Shown here: positions 47,601 through 59,387 of the stretch, piece by piece
Numbering within the stretch: the stretch's first letter is position 1
Layout: each line of letters starts with the position of its first letter
From: Streptomyces cyaneogriseus subsp. noncyanogenus
GTDB lineage: Bacteria > Actinomycetota > Actinomycetes > Streptomycetales > Streptomycetaceae
Direction of reading: 5' to 3'
DNA: 64,000 bases
NCBI RefSeq assembly: GCF_000931445.1
Contig: NZ_CP010849.1
Span: forward strand, 558,001-622,000
The notes under the pieces: model-generated
The model's database searches: none
Told to the model about the DNA's origin: nothing
What the model saw: the letters and a program-made list of their open reading frames with translations, nothing else
Translations under genes and position numbers: made by a program

Positions 47601-50600
47601 CGGGATGGCTTCCGGTGCTTGGTGGCCGAGGACGGTGGCGACATGCGAGCGGACCAGCCCGAGCAGGGCCTGGTACTGCTGTTCGGGTGTCCGTCCCGCA
47701 AGCCGTGCCCGCAGCGACGCACCGCTGTCAGTGGTGGGGAGGGTGGTGCGGTGGCTGGTGCGGGCGGGCGCGAGGTGTTCCAGAAGGGGCGGTGCGGGAT
47801 GGGTGGGGCGTAGGTCGGCGGGCAGGAGTGCGGGACGTCCGGCGGCCAGGGCGGTGTCGAGGAGGGCGAGGGCGTCGGGGGTGGTCAGGGGATGCAGCCC
47901 CGAGCGGGTGATGCGGTGACGGTCACCGGCATCCAGATGCCCGGTCATCCCGCTGGTCTCTTCCCACAGTCCCCAGGCCAGGGAGAGGGCGGGCAGACCG
48001 GCGGCACGGCGCTGGTGGGCCAGGGCGTCCAGGGCGGCGTTGGCGGCGGCGTAGTTCCCCTGCCCCGGCGAGCCCAGGACACCTGCGGCGGAGGAGAACA
48101 GCACGAACGCCGACAGGTCCATCCCCGCGGTCAGCTCGTGCAGATGCAGGGCACCGTCCACCTTCGCCCCGACCACCGCATCGATCTTCTCCCGGTCCAG
48201 ACACGTCACGGTGGCGTCGTCCAGGACACCGGCCGTATGCACCACAGCCGTCAGCGGATGCTCCGCGGGCACCTGCTCCAGCAGGGCGGCGACCTGGGCA
48301 CGGTCGGCGACATCGCACGCCGCCACCGACACCGACACCCCCGCCCCACCCAGTTCCGCACACAGTTCTTCGGCACCGGTAGCGGCCATGCCGCGCCGGC
48401 TCACCAGCAGCAGATGCCGCACCCCGTGCCCGGCGGCCAGATGGCGCGCGACCACCGCTCCCAGAGTGCCGGTCCCACCCGTCACCAGCACCGTCCCCTC
48501 CGCATCGAACCGGACGGCATCCGACGACTCCGACAGCGGCGGCACCCGCTTCAACCGTGGTACGCGAACCACCCCGTCGCGTACGGCGAGTTGGCTCTCA
48601 CCGCGGGCCAGAGCGGACGCGACGGCGGCATCGTCGAGACCGGCGCCGGTGCCGACCTTCGCGTCGGCGGACACGTCGGTGTCCCCGTCGGTGTCGGTGT
48701 CGGTGTCGGTGTCGGGGTCGGTCTTGGTGTCGGGGTCGAGGTCCAGCAGGACGAACCGGTCGGGATGCTCGGACTGGGCCGAGCGGACCAGCCCCCACAC
48801 AGCGGCCCCCGCCACATCCCGCACCGGCTCACCCGCATCCACCGCGACCGCACCACGCGTCACCACGACCAGCCGCGCATCCCCCTCCCGCTCATCGGCG
48901 AGCCACTCCCGCACCACACCCAACGCCGCGGCCGTGACCTCGGCCACCCCACCACCCGGGCACTCCCACGCCACCAACTCCCCGCCCCCACCGGCCACCG
49001 AGGCCGGCACCCCCTCCACCGGCACCCACCCCAGCTCGAACAACGACCCACGCCGCACCCGAGCCCCCAGCCCCTCCAACGGCACCGGACGCATCAGGAG
49101 CGACTCGAGGGTGAGAACGGGTGCTCCGGTCTCGTCGGTGGCGTGCAGGCGAACGGCGGTCGAGGTCGCGTCGGTGGGAGTCATGCGCAGGCGCAGGACG
49201 GTGGCGCCCCGGGCGTGGAGCGAGACACCGTTCCATGTGTGAGGGACGAGCCCGGCCTGCTGCTGGTCCGCCAGCAGCAGGGTGACCGATTGCACGGCCG
49301 CGTCCAGGAGCGCCGGATGCACCCCGAAGCCCGCGACATCGGCCAGCCCCTCGTCCGGCAGACGCACCTCGGCCACCACGTCGTCCCCGTCCCGCCAGGC
49401 CGCACACAAACCCTGGAACACCGGACCGTAGACAAAACCCCCACCCGCCAGACGGTCGTAGAGACCGTCGAGAACGACCGGTCGGGCGCCGGGTGGCGGC
49501 CACTCCCCGGCCGCCGCTGCCTCCGCGTTCGGATCGTCTTCGGTGGACGGGGACAGCACACCCTCGGCATGCCGTGTCCACTCTCCGTCCGTCTCCTCGT
49601 CCCCGGCCGGCCGCGCGTACACATTCACGGCGCGCCGCCCCGCCTCGTCCGGCACCGACACCGACACCTGCACCACCACGTGCCCCGACTCGGGAATCAC
49701 CAGAGGGGCGTGGAGAGTGAGCTCGTCGACACGAGGACAGCCGGTACGCAGACCGGCCTGAAAAGCCAGATCCAGGAGGGCGGTGCCCGGGAGGAGGACG
49801 ATTCCGCCGACACTGTGGTCGGCGAGCCAGGTGTGGGTGCGCAGGGACAGGCTGCCGGTGAGGACGATCCCGTCCCCGTCCGCGAGCTCCATCACCGCAC
49901 CCAGCAGCGGATGGTCCGGCCGCTGGAGCCCGGCAGCCGACACATCGCCCGCACCGGCACCGGGAGTCGCCTGGAGCCAGTAGTGCCGGCGTTGGAAGGG
50001 GTAGGTGGGGAGGTCGGGGATGGTGTGGGGGTGGGGGTTGGTGTGGGTGTGGGTGGTGGGTGTGCCAGGTGGTGGGGGTGTGGGCGAGTGCGGTGAGGAG
50101 GTGGTGGGTGGGGTTGTGGTGGGGGTGGGTGAGGGTGATGGCGGTGGGTTGGTGGTGGGGGAGGTTGTGGTGGGTGAGGGTGGTGAGGGTGTGGTCGGGT
50201 CCGAGTTCGATGTAGGTGGTGACGCCGTTGGTGTGGAGGGTGTGGATGGTGTCGGTCCAGTGGACGGGTTGGCGGGTCTGGTGGGTCCAGTAGTGGGGGG
50301 TGAGGGGGTCGCCGGGGGTGCTGGTGATGAGGGGGGTGTGGGGTGGGTGGTAGGTGAGGGTGTGGGTGGTGGTGTCGAGTTGTTCGAGGATGGTGTCGGT
50401 GTGGGGGGAGTGGAAGGCGTGGTTGGTGGTGAGGGGTTTGGTGGTGATGCCTTGGGTGTGGCAGGTGGTGGTGATGTGGTGGATGGTGTCGGGGTCGCCG
50501 CTGATGACGAGGGAGTGGGGGCTGTTGACGGCGGCGATGGTGGCTTTGCCGGGGTGTTGGTCGAGGAGGGGTTGGATGTGTTCGGGGGTGGTGTGGAGGG

Positions 50601-53600
50601 TGGTCATGGTGCCGGGGGGCATGGTTTGCATGAGGCGGGCGCGGGTGGTGATGAGGTGGGTGGCGTCGGGGAGGGTGAGGATGCCGGCGAGGTGGGCGGC
50701 GGTGATTTCGCCGAGGGAGTGTCCGGCGAGGTAGTGGGGGGTGATGCCGTAGGTTTCGGTGATGAGGTGGTGGAGGGCTTTTTGGAGGGTGAAGAGGGCG
50801 GGTTGGGCGTAGAGGGTGTGGGTGAGGAGGTCGGTGGGGTCGTGGTTGAGGAGGAGGTCGCGCAGGGGGTGGTCGAGGTGGGGGTCGAAGTGGGCGCAGG
50901 TTTCGTCGAGGGCGTCGGCGAAGGCGGGGTAGGTGTGGTAGAGGCCGGTGGCCATGCCGGGGCGTTGGGTGCCTTGTCCGGAGCAGAGGAAGGCGATTTT
51001 GTGGGTGTGGCCGGGTTCGGTGGGGGGTGTGGGGATGAGGTGGGGGTGGGTGCGGCCGTCGGCCAGGGCGGTGAGGGCGTCCAGGAGGGTGTCGCGGTCG
51101 GGGGCGATGAGGGTGGCGCGGTGGTCGAACAGGGCGCGGGTGGTGGCCAGGCTGTAGCCGATGTCGGCCGCGTCCTGTTCGGGGTGGTCCAGGACGTGGG
51201 CGTGCAGGGCGGCGGCCTGGGCGCGTAGCGCGGCCTGCGACTTGCCCGACACGACCCACACCAACGGCACATCCGCCGACACCCGGCCCGCACCGTCCGT
51301 CTCCACCACCACCGCCGCAGCCGCCGCAGTCTCCACCCCCGCCGGCGCGGCTTCCACCGCCTCCACCTCCGCCCGCGCGGGCGCCTCCTCCAGGATCACG
51401 TGCGCGTTCGTCCCGCTCACCCCGAAGGACGAGATTCCCGCTCGCCGGGGCCGGTCCTCCCGGCGTGGCCAGGGCCGCGCCTCGGTCAGCAGGCTCACCG
51501 CTCCCGACGACCAGTCCACCTGCGGCGACGGCTCATCCACATGCAACGTCCGCGGCAACGACTCGTGCCGCAACGCCATCACCATCTTGATGATCCCGCC
51601 GACACCTGCTGCCGCTTGGGCGTGGCCGATGTTGGACTTCAGGGAGCCGAGCCAGAGCGGCTGGTCGGGGTGGTGTTCCTGGCCGTAGGTGGCGAGCAGG
51701 GCCTGGGCTTCGATCGGGTCGCCCAGCTTGGTCCCCGTGCCATGGGCTTCGACGGCGTCGACATCAACTGCGGAGAGGTTCGCGTTGGCCAGGGCCTGGC
51801 GGATCACACGCTGCTGGGACGGACCGTTCGGCGCCGTCAGCCCGTTCGAGGCGCCGTCCTGGTTGACCGCGCTGCCCCGCACCACCGCCAGAACCCGGTG
51901 CCCGTTGCGCTCGGCGTCCGACAACCGCTCCAGCAGGAGCATCCCGGCTCCCTCCGACCAGCCGGTACCGTCGGCCGAGGCGGAGAACGCCTTGCACCGG
52001 CCGTCCGCCGCCAGGCCCCGCTGCCGCGAGAACTCCAGGAACGCGGTAGGCGTGGACATCACCGTCGCACCGCCCGCCAAGGCCATGGTGCACTCGCCCG
52101 ACCGCAGTGCCTGACAGGCCAGATGCAGCGCGACGAGCGACGACGAGCACGCGGTGTCCACGGACACGGCGGGGCCTTCGAGCCCGAACGTGTAGGCGAC
52201 CCGGCCCGACGCCACGCTTCCGGACGTGCCGGTGAGAACGTACCCGTCGACGTCGGCGGCGACATGGTGCCGTGAGCGGGACGCGTACTCCTGAGGCATG
52301 ACGCCGGCGAACACGCCCGTCTGGCTGCCGCGCACGGCACCGGGGTCGATACCCGCCCGCTCGAACGCCTCCCACGTCGTCTCCAGCAACAGCCGCTGCT
52401 GGGGGTCCATCGCGAGCGCCTCGCGCGGGGAGATCCCGAAGAATCCCGCGTCGAACTCCCCCGCGTCGTAGAGGAATCCCCCGTGACGGGTGTACGAGGT
52501 GCCCCGCTGCCCGGGCTCCGGGTCGTAGAGCGCCTCCACGTCCCAGCCACGGTCGGCCGGGAACTCCCCCACCGCGTCGCCGCCGGAGGCGACGAGTTGC
52601 CAGAGGTCCTCGGCCGAGGCGACACCTCCCGGATACCGGCATCCCACACCGATGATCGCGATGGGCTCGTGCTGCCCGGCCTTCGGTTCGGCGGCGGCAG
52701 GTGCCGAAGGCGTCTTGGTGTCGTTGGGGTTGAGGAGGGTGGTGAGGTGGTGGGTGAGTGCGGTGGGGGTGGGGTGGTCGAAGGCGAGGGTGGTGGGCAG
52801 GCGCAGGCCGGTGGCGCGGGTGAGCCGGTTGCGGAGTTCGACGGCGGTGAGGGAGTCGAAGCCGAGGTCGCGGAAGGTGCGTTCGGGGTCGATGGTGTCG
52901 GGGGTGGGGTGGCCCAGGACGGCGGCGATGTGGGTACGGGCCAGGGCCAGCAGGGTGGCGTGCCGCTGTTCGGAGGTCAGGGTGGCGAGGCGGTCGGCGA
53001 GGGAGACGTCCTGGCCTGCGCCTGCACTGGTGCCGGTGTGTGCGGTGCGGGGGCTGGTGCGGGCGGGCGCGAGGTGTTCCAGGAGGGGTGGTGCGGGGTG
53101 GGTGGGGCGTAGGTCGGCGGGCAGGAGTGCGGGACGTCCGGTGGCCAGGGCGGTGTCGAGGAGGGCGAGGGCGTCGGGGGTGGTCAGGGGATGCAGTCCC
53201 GAGCGGGTGATGCGGTGACGGTCACCGGCGTCCAGGTGGCCGGTCATCCCGCTGGCCTCTTCCCACAGTCCCCAGGCCAGGGAGAGGGCGGGCAGACCGG
53301 CGGCGCGGCGCTGGTGGGCCAGGGCGTCCAGGGCGGCGTTGGCGGCGGCGTAGTTGCCCTGCCCCGGCGAGCCCAGGACACCTGCGGCGGAGGAGAACAG
53401 CACGAACGCCGACAGGTCCATCCCCGCGGTCAGCTCGTGCAGATGCAGGGCACCGTCCACCTTCGCCCCGACCACCGCATCGATCTTCTCCCGGTCCAGA
53501 CACGTCACGGTGGCGTCGTCCAGGACACCGGCCGTATGCACCACAGCCGTCAGCGGATGCTCCGCGGGCACCTGCTCCAGCAGAGCGGCGACCTGGGCGC

Positions 53601-56600
53601 GGTCGGCGACATCGCACGCCGCCACCGACACCGACACCCCTGCCTGACCCAGTTCCGCACACAGTTCTTCGGCACCGGCGGCGGCCATGCCGCGCCGGCT
53701 CACCAGCAGCAGATGCCGCACCCCGTGCCCGGCGGCCAGATGGCGCGCGACCGCCGCCCCCAGAGTGCCGGTCCCACCCGTCACCAGCACCGTCCCCTCC
53801 GCATCCAGGGGCACAGGCAGGGTCAGCACGTTCTTGCCGACATGCAGGCCCGACCGCATCGACCGCAGCGCCTGGCGGGCCTGGCGCACGTCCCACGCGG
53901 TGACCGGCAACGGCTCCAGCACCCCGCGCCGGAACAGATCCACCACCGTGTGCAGGATCTCCCCCACCCGCTGCGCACCCGCGTCCATCAGGTCATACGC
54001 CCGGTAGGACACCCCCGGGAACCGAGCGGCGACCTCACCGGCATCACGGATGTCGGTCTTGCCCAGCTCCAGGAACCGGCCCCCCTGCGGCGAACACAGC
54101 CGCAACGAGGCATCGGTGTACTCACCCGCCAGACAGTTCAGCACCACATCCACACCCCGCCCGCCACTGGCCCGGCGGAAACGGGACTCGAACTCCACAC
54201 TCCGCGAGGAAGCGATCCGCTGCGGCGCGACACCCGCCGCCCGCAGACGCGCCCACTTCGCCTCACTCGCCGTCGCATACACCTCCGCCCCCAGATGACG
54301 GGCGAGCTGCACCGCCGCCGTACCGACCCCGCCGGCCGCCGCATGGACCAGCACACTCTCCCCCCGCCGCACCCCCGCCAGATCGACCAGCCCCAGGTAA
54401 GCGGTAGCGAACACCACCGGCACCGAAGCCGCCTGCGCGAACGACCAGCCCTCCGGGATACGGGCCAGCAACACCTCCTGCGCCACCACCACCGGCGCGA
54501 ACGCGTCCCCGAACACCCCGAACACCCGGTCTCCCACCACCAGGCCCTCCACCCCGGGCCCCACCTCCACCACCACCCCCGCACCCTCACTGCCCACCCC
54601 CACCTGACCCGGCACCATCCCCAACGCCACCAGAACATCACGGAAGTTCACCCCGGCAGCCCGCACCGCCACCCGCACCTGCCCCCGACCCAGCACCACC
54701 CCAGCCGCATCCGAAGCAACCACACCCACCCCCTCCAACAACCCCGACCCACCACCATCCAGCCGCCACCCCACCCCACCAGGCAACGACAACCCTTCAC
54801 CCGCACCCCCAAGCCGCCCCCACCGCTCCAACCGCTCCAACCGCGGCACCCGCACGACCCCACCACGCACGGCAACCTGTGCCTCGCCACACGCGACAAA
54901 CCCGGCCACATCGACACCAGCACCAACACCGGCGCCCATGTCCTCATCGGCATCGACGACGGTCTCCACGCCGGTGTCGGGGTCGAGGTCCAGCAGGACG
55001 AACCGGTCGGGATGCTCGGACTGGGCCGAGCGGACCAGCCCCCACACAGCGGCCCCCGCCACATCCCGCACCGGCTCACCCGCATCCACCGCGACCGCAC
55101 CACGCGTCACCACGACCAGCCGCGCATCCCCCTCCCGCTCATCGGCGAGCCACTCCCGCACCACACCCAACGCCGCGGCCGTGACCTCGGCCACCCCACC
55201 ACCCGGGCACTCCCACACCACCAACTCCCCGCCCCCACCGGCCAACGAGGCCGGCACCCCCTCCACCGGCACCCACCCCAACTCGAACAACGACCCACGC
55301 CGCACCCCCGCCCCCAGCCCTTCCAACGGCACCGGACGCAGAACCAGAGACTCCAGCGCGAGCACCAGCGCACCGGTCTCATCGGCAACCCGAAGACTCA
55401 CGGTCGTTCCGGCCGCGTCGACAGACGTCACCCGGACTCGCAGTGCCCTGGCACCCCGGGCGTGGAGGGAAGCACCGTTCCATGTGTAAGGCAGCAGACC
55501 GGCCTCTTGGTCCTCGGGCAGCAGGAGGGTGACCGTCTGCACGGCCGCGTCCAGGAGCGCCGGATGCACCCCGAAGCCCGCGACATCGGCCAGCCCCTCG
55601 TCCGGCAGACGCACCTCGGCCACCACGTCGTCCCCGTCCCGCCAGGCCGCACACAAACCCTGGAACACCGGACCGTAGACAAAACCCCCACCCGCCAGAC
55701 GACCGTAGAACTCATCGAGATCCACCGGCTGCGCACCGGACGGCGGCCACACCCCGTCCGCCACCGGCTCAACAACCACCGACTCCCCAGGAACAGACGG
55801 ACACACCACACCCTCGGCATGCCGCGTCCACTCACCCTCCAGCCCTCCGTCCTCCACCAGCCGCCCGTACACACTCACACCACGACGACCCGCCTCGTCC
55901 GGCACCGAAACCGACACCTGCACCACCACATGCCCCGACTCCGGAACCACCAGAGGAGCATGGAGAGTCAGCTCATCGACACCAGGACAACCCGCACGCA
56001 GACCAGCCTGAAAAGCCAGCTCCAGCAGAGCGGTACCGGGCAGCAGGACGACGCCGCCGACGCTGTGGTCGGCGAGCCAGGGGTGGGTGTGCAGGGACAG
56101 GCGCCCGGTGAGGACGATTCCGTCCCCGTCCGCGAGCTCCATCACCGCGCCGAGCAGTGGGTGGTCCGGTCGCTGGAGTCCGGCGGCGGAGACGTCGCCG
56201 GTGCTGGTGGTGGGTGTGTGGAGCCAGTAGTGGTGGTGTTGGAAGGGGTAGGTGGGCAGGTCGATGGCGGGGGTGTGGGGGGTGGTGGGGTAGTGGGTGG
56301 TCCAGGTGACGGTGTGGCCGGTGGTGTGGGCGTGGGCGAGGGCCGTGAGGAAGCGGTGGGGGTCGGTGTCGTGGCGGCGCAGGGGGCCGAGGGCGGTGGT
56401 GTGGTCGTGGTCTTCGATGGCGGGGGTCAGGGTGGGGTGGGGGCTGGTCTCGATGAAGAGGCGGTGGCCCTGGGCGGTGAGGGTGCGGACGGCGTGGGTG
56501 AAGCGGACGGGCCGGCGCAGGTTGCGGTACCAGTAGGCGGCGTCCAGGGTGGTGGTGTCGGTCCAGGCGTCCTCGACGGTGGCGTAGAACGGGATGCTGC

Positions 56601-59292
56601 CGGGCTGGGGGGTGATGCCGTGGAGCATGTGGAGCAGGACGTGTTCGATGGTTTCGGTGCGGGGGCAGTGGGAGGCGTAGTCCACGGGGATGCGGCGGGC
56701 CCGTACCCCGGTTTCGGGGCAGTGGGTGCGGAGTTCGTCCAGGGCGTCGGTGTCGCCGGAGACGGTGGTGGCCCGTGGCCCGTTGCACGCGGCCGTCCAC
56801 AGCCGTCCCGGCCCGTGGGTGGTGATGAGGTCCGCGGCCTCGGTTCCGGTCAGGGCGAGTGAGGCCATGCCCGTAATAACTTCGTATAGCATACATTATA
56901 CGAAGTTATACGAGACCTGCCCACCTACCCCTTCCAACACCACCTCGTATAACTTCGTATAATGTATGCTATACGAAGTTATTACGCGCCGCCCACGTCT
57001 GCGGCGCCTCGTATAACTTCGTATAATGTATGCTATACGAAGTTATTACGCGCCGCCCACGTCTGCGGCGCCTCGTATAACTTCGTATAATGTATGCTAT
57101 ACGAAGTTATTACGCGTCCACAGCCGTCCCGGCCAGTGGGTGGTGATGAGGTCCTCGGCCTCGGTTCCGGTCAGGGCGAGTGAGGCCATGCCGCCGTGGC
57201 CCCGCAGCGCGGCCAGGGCCCGGCTGCGCAGTGCCACGACCTTCGCGGCGTCCTCCAGGGTGAGGGCGCCGCAGACGTGGGCGGCGGCGATCTCGCCCTG
57301 GGAGTGGCCGACCACCGCGTCGGGTTCGATGCCGTAGGACCGCCACAGCGCCGCCAGGGAGACCATGACCGAGAACAGCACCGGCTGGACCACATCGGCC
57401 CGCTCCCACACCGGATCCTCCGCCTCGCGGTGGAGCATCTCGGTGAGCGACCACTCCACCCACGGCGCCAGCGCGCGTTCACACGCACCGATATGGTCGG
57501 CGAACACCCCCGAGGTCGTCAGCAGATCAAGTCCCATGCCGGCCCACTGACCACCCTGGCCCGGGAACACGAACACCACCCCGCCACCGGAATGGCTGTG
57601 GCTGCCGGTCGCGTCTTCGATGAGTGCGGGGTGCGGCTCACCCGAGGCCAGTGCTTCCAGCGCGCCTTCGAACTCCGCCCGCTCCCGTGCCACGATCACC
57701 GCGCGGTGCTCCAGCACGGCCCTGCCACGAGCCAACTCTGCCCCGATATCCCGCACCCCGGCATCCGTACCGGGGCCGCGCAGGAACTCACGCAAGACCA
57801 TGGCCTGCGCCCGCAACGCCGCACCCGAACGCGCCGACACCACCCAGGGCACCGGAGCCCCGTCCTCTACCGCAGCCTCCCCGGGCCGACGGGCGGGTGC
57901 CTCCTCCAGGATCACGTGCGCGTTGGTTCCGCTCACCCCGAACGAGGACACCCCGGCCCGCCGGGGCCGGTCCTCCCGACGCGGCCAGGGCCGCGCCTCG
58001 GACAGCAGGCTCACCGCCCCCGACGACCAGTCCACCTGCGGTGACGGCTCATCCACATGCAACGTCCGCGGCAGCGACTCGTGCCGCAGCGCCATCACCA
58101 TCTTGATGATCCCGCCCACACCCGCTGCCGCCTGGGCGTGGCCGATGTTGGACTTCACCGAGCCCAGCCACAACGGCTGTTCCCCGGAACGCTCCTGGCC
58201 ATATGTGTCGAGCAGGGCCTGGGCTTCGATCGGGTCACCGAGCCGTGTGCCGGTCCCGTGCCCCTCCACCGCGTCGACGTCCGCCACCGTCAGCCCCGCG
58301 TTGGCCAGTGCCTCGCGGATCACGCGCTCCTGCGAGGGGCCGTTCGGTGCGGTCAGGCCGTTGGAGGCGCCGTCCTGGTTGACCGCGCTGCCCCGCACCA
58401 CCGCCAGAACCCGGTGCCCGTTGCGCTCGGCGTCCGACAACCGCTCGACCAGCAGCATGCCCACGCCCTCGCCCATGCCGGTACCGTCGGCCGCGGCCGC
58501 GAAGGACTTGCACCGCCCGTCCACCGACAGACCCCGCTGCCGGGAGAACTCCACGAACAGGAGCGGGGTGGACATCACGGTGACCCCACCGGCGAGGGCG
58601 AGATCGCACTCGCCCGTCCGCAGCGACTGGCAGGCCAGGTGCAGCGCCACCAGCGACGACGAACACGCCGTGTCGACGGTGACGGCCGGGCCTTCCAGAC
58701 CGAGCGTGTAGGCGACGCGCCCGGAGGCGACGGCGCCACCGCTGCCGTTGCCGATGTAGCCCTCGAACCCTTCGGGGATGGTGGCGAGCCGGGAGGCGTA
58801 GTCGTGGTACATCATGCCGGTGAAGACACCCGCTCGGGCTCCCCGGACCGAGGAGGGGTCGATCCCGGCCCGCTCGAAGACCTCCCACGAGGTCTCCAGC
58901 AGCAAGCGCTGCTGGGGGTCCATGGCCAGGGCCTCACGCGGACTGATGCCGAAAAGCTCGGCGTCGAACTGTCCGGCGTCGTAGAGGAAACCACCGTGGC
59001 GGGTGTACGACGCTCCGGCCCGCTCCGGGTCCGGGTCGAACAGCCCGGCCAGGTCCCACCCGCGGTCGGCCGGGAACTCCCCGATCGCGTCACCGCCCGA
59101 AGCCACCAGCCCCCACAACTCCTCCGGCGACCGCACACCGCCCGGGAACCGGCACGCCATCCCGACGATCGCCAGCGGCTCCTGTGCCGCCTCGACGGCC
59201 GCTGTGAGCTGCTGGTTGCGCCGCCGCAGGGCCTCATTGGCCTTCAGGGATGCCCGCAGCGCCTCGACGAGCTTCTCGCTGGGCGTAGCCAT
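41686..59292 (-). CDS. nemA3: Modular type I PKS: modules 8 to 10, interrupted by linker sequence and a frameshift
   Basis: The ATG at 59292 has GGAG about 6 bp upstream and opens the docking helix [23 protein letters not shown]. Modules 8 (full reduction), 9 (DH-KR) and 10 (DH-KR) follow, and the protein ends in a docking tail ([11 protein letters not shown]). As assembled, the gene is not one open frame. Paired-end linkers sit at 56872-57114 and 43030-43132. Each is flanked by a duplicated contig end: 56794-56871 equals 57115-57192, and 42873-43029 equals 43133-43289, with few mismatches. An extra G at 50051-50053 shifts the frame after the module 9 AT. Deleting 321, 260 and 1 bases leaves 17,025 bases, exactly 5,675 codons including the stop. 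The broken frames should not be read as separate genes. nemA4 lies 95 bp upstream in the same operon. Confidence 0.85.
43030..43132. other. Sequencing artefact: two 454 paired-end linkers around a 19-bp mate tag
   Basis: Two 42-nt linkers in opposite orientation (43030-43071 and 43091-43132) contain the loxP core ATAACTTCGTATA-8 bp-repeat with the CGTA/TCGTA tails used in 454 Titanium paired-end libraries. The 19 bases between them copy 42592-42610 exactly. Translation gives the familiar contaminant peptides MYAIRSYYG and MLYEVIT. Confidence 0.95.
44525..46940 (-). repeat. Inverted repeat arm: module 10 KS-AT-DH, partner in module 7
   Basis: This is the second arm of the repeat at 32990-35405. 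The arms flank nemC, nemD and nemE. Confidence 0.85.
47440..52672 (-). other. Module 9: KS-AT(malonyl)-DH-KR-ACP, with frameshift
   Basis: KS Cys is at 52147-52149, and the AT has HAFH (50410-50421). A one-base insertion at 50051-50053 shifts the frame just after the AT; the DH (HxxxGxxxxP, DAAVQ), B-type KR (LDD) and ACP continue in the next frame. It would give C10=C11. Its DH-KR linker resembles the one that leads into the ER of module 3. Confidence 0.85.
48687..48740. repeat. GTCGGT hexamer tandem repeat in the module 9 linker
   Basis: Four perfect GTCGGT units (48687-48710) and several degenerate units encode an Asp-Thr dipeptide run before the KR. The matching linker of module 3 (about 17410-17460) is four residues shorter, equal to two hexamers. 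Confidence 0.8.
52725..59182 (-). other. Module 8: KS-AT(methylmalonyl)-DH-ER-KR-ACP
   Basis: KS Cys is at 58663-58665. The AT is split by linkers at 56872-57114 but has GHSQGE (about 57291-57308) and YASH (56668-56679). The DH has its first His at 56065-56067, the ER shows [13 protein letters not shown] (near 54648), and the KR has LDD (near 53523). ACP Ser is at 52852-52854. Full reduction gives the C13 methylene typical of milbemycins and nemadectin rather than the C13-OH of avermectin. Confidence 0.88.
56872..57114. other. Sequencing artefact: four 454 paired-end linkers with short mate tags
   Basis: Linkers lie at 56872-56913, 56945-56986, 57009-57050 and 57073-57114. The 31 bases at 56914-56944 copy a post-AT motif (also at 35153-35183). 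The two 22-base inserts (56987-57008 and 57051-57072) copy an AT segment, complementary to 57267-57288. Peptides such as [13 protein letters not shown] and [13 protein letters not shown] arise here. Confidence 0.95.
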
Positions 59293-59387
59293 CGGTGTCT
59301 CCAAGTCTGCGAATCCGGCAGGTGCGGACGCGGTGGTGTGGACGGGGCGGGGGTCGGCGGGGACCGCGGCGGGCGACTCGGGTGGTG

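Noticed and set aside
43128..49943. A separate PKS gene starting at 49943 with MSAAGLQRP
   Set aside because: This start is inside the AT-DH linker of module 9. The frame is the continuation of nemA3 after the one-base insertion.
48892..56892. A long minus-strand frame beginning with MLYEVIT as a separate PKS gene
   Set aside because: Its start is translated linker, and its last third (below 50051) is out of frame with the real module 9 DH, becoming Arg/Gly-rich nonsense.
43030..57114. loxP sites as evidence of Cre-lox engineering or a phage P1-like element
   Set aside because: Each site carries the extra tails of the 454 Titanium paired-end linker, several occur in series with 19-31 bp tags between them, and no recombinase or marker gene is present. 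Contaminating linkers explain all of this.
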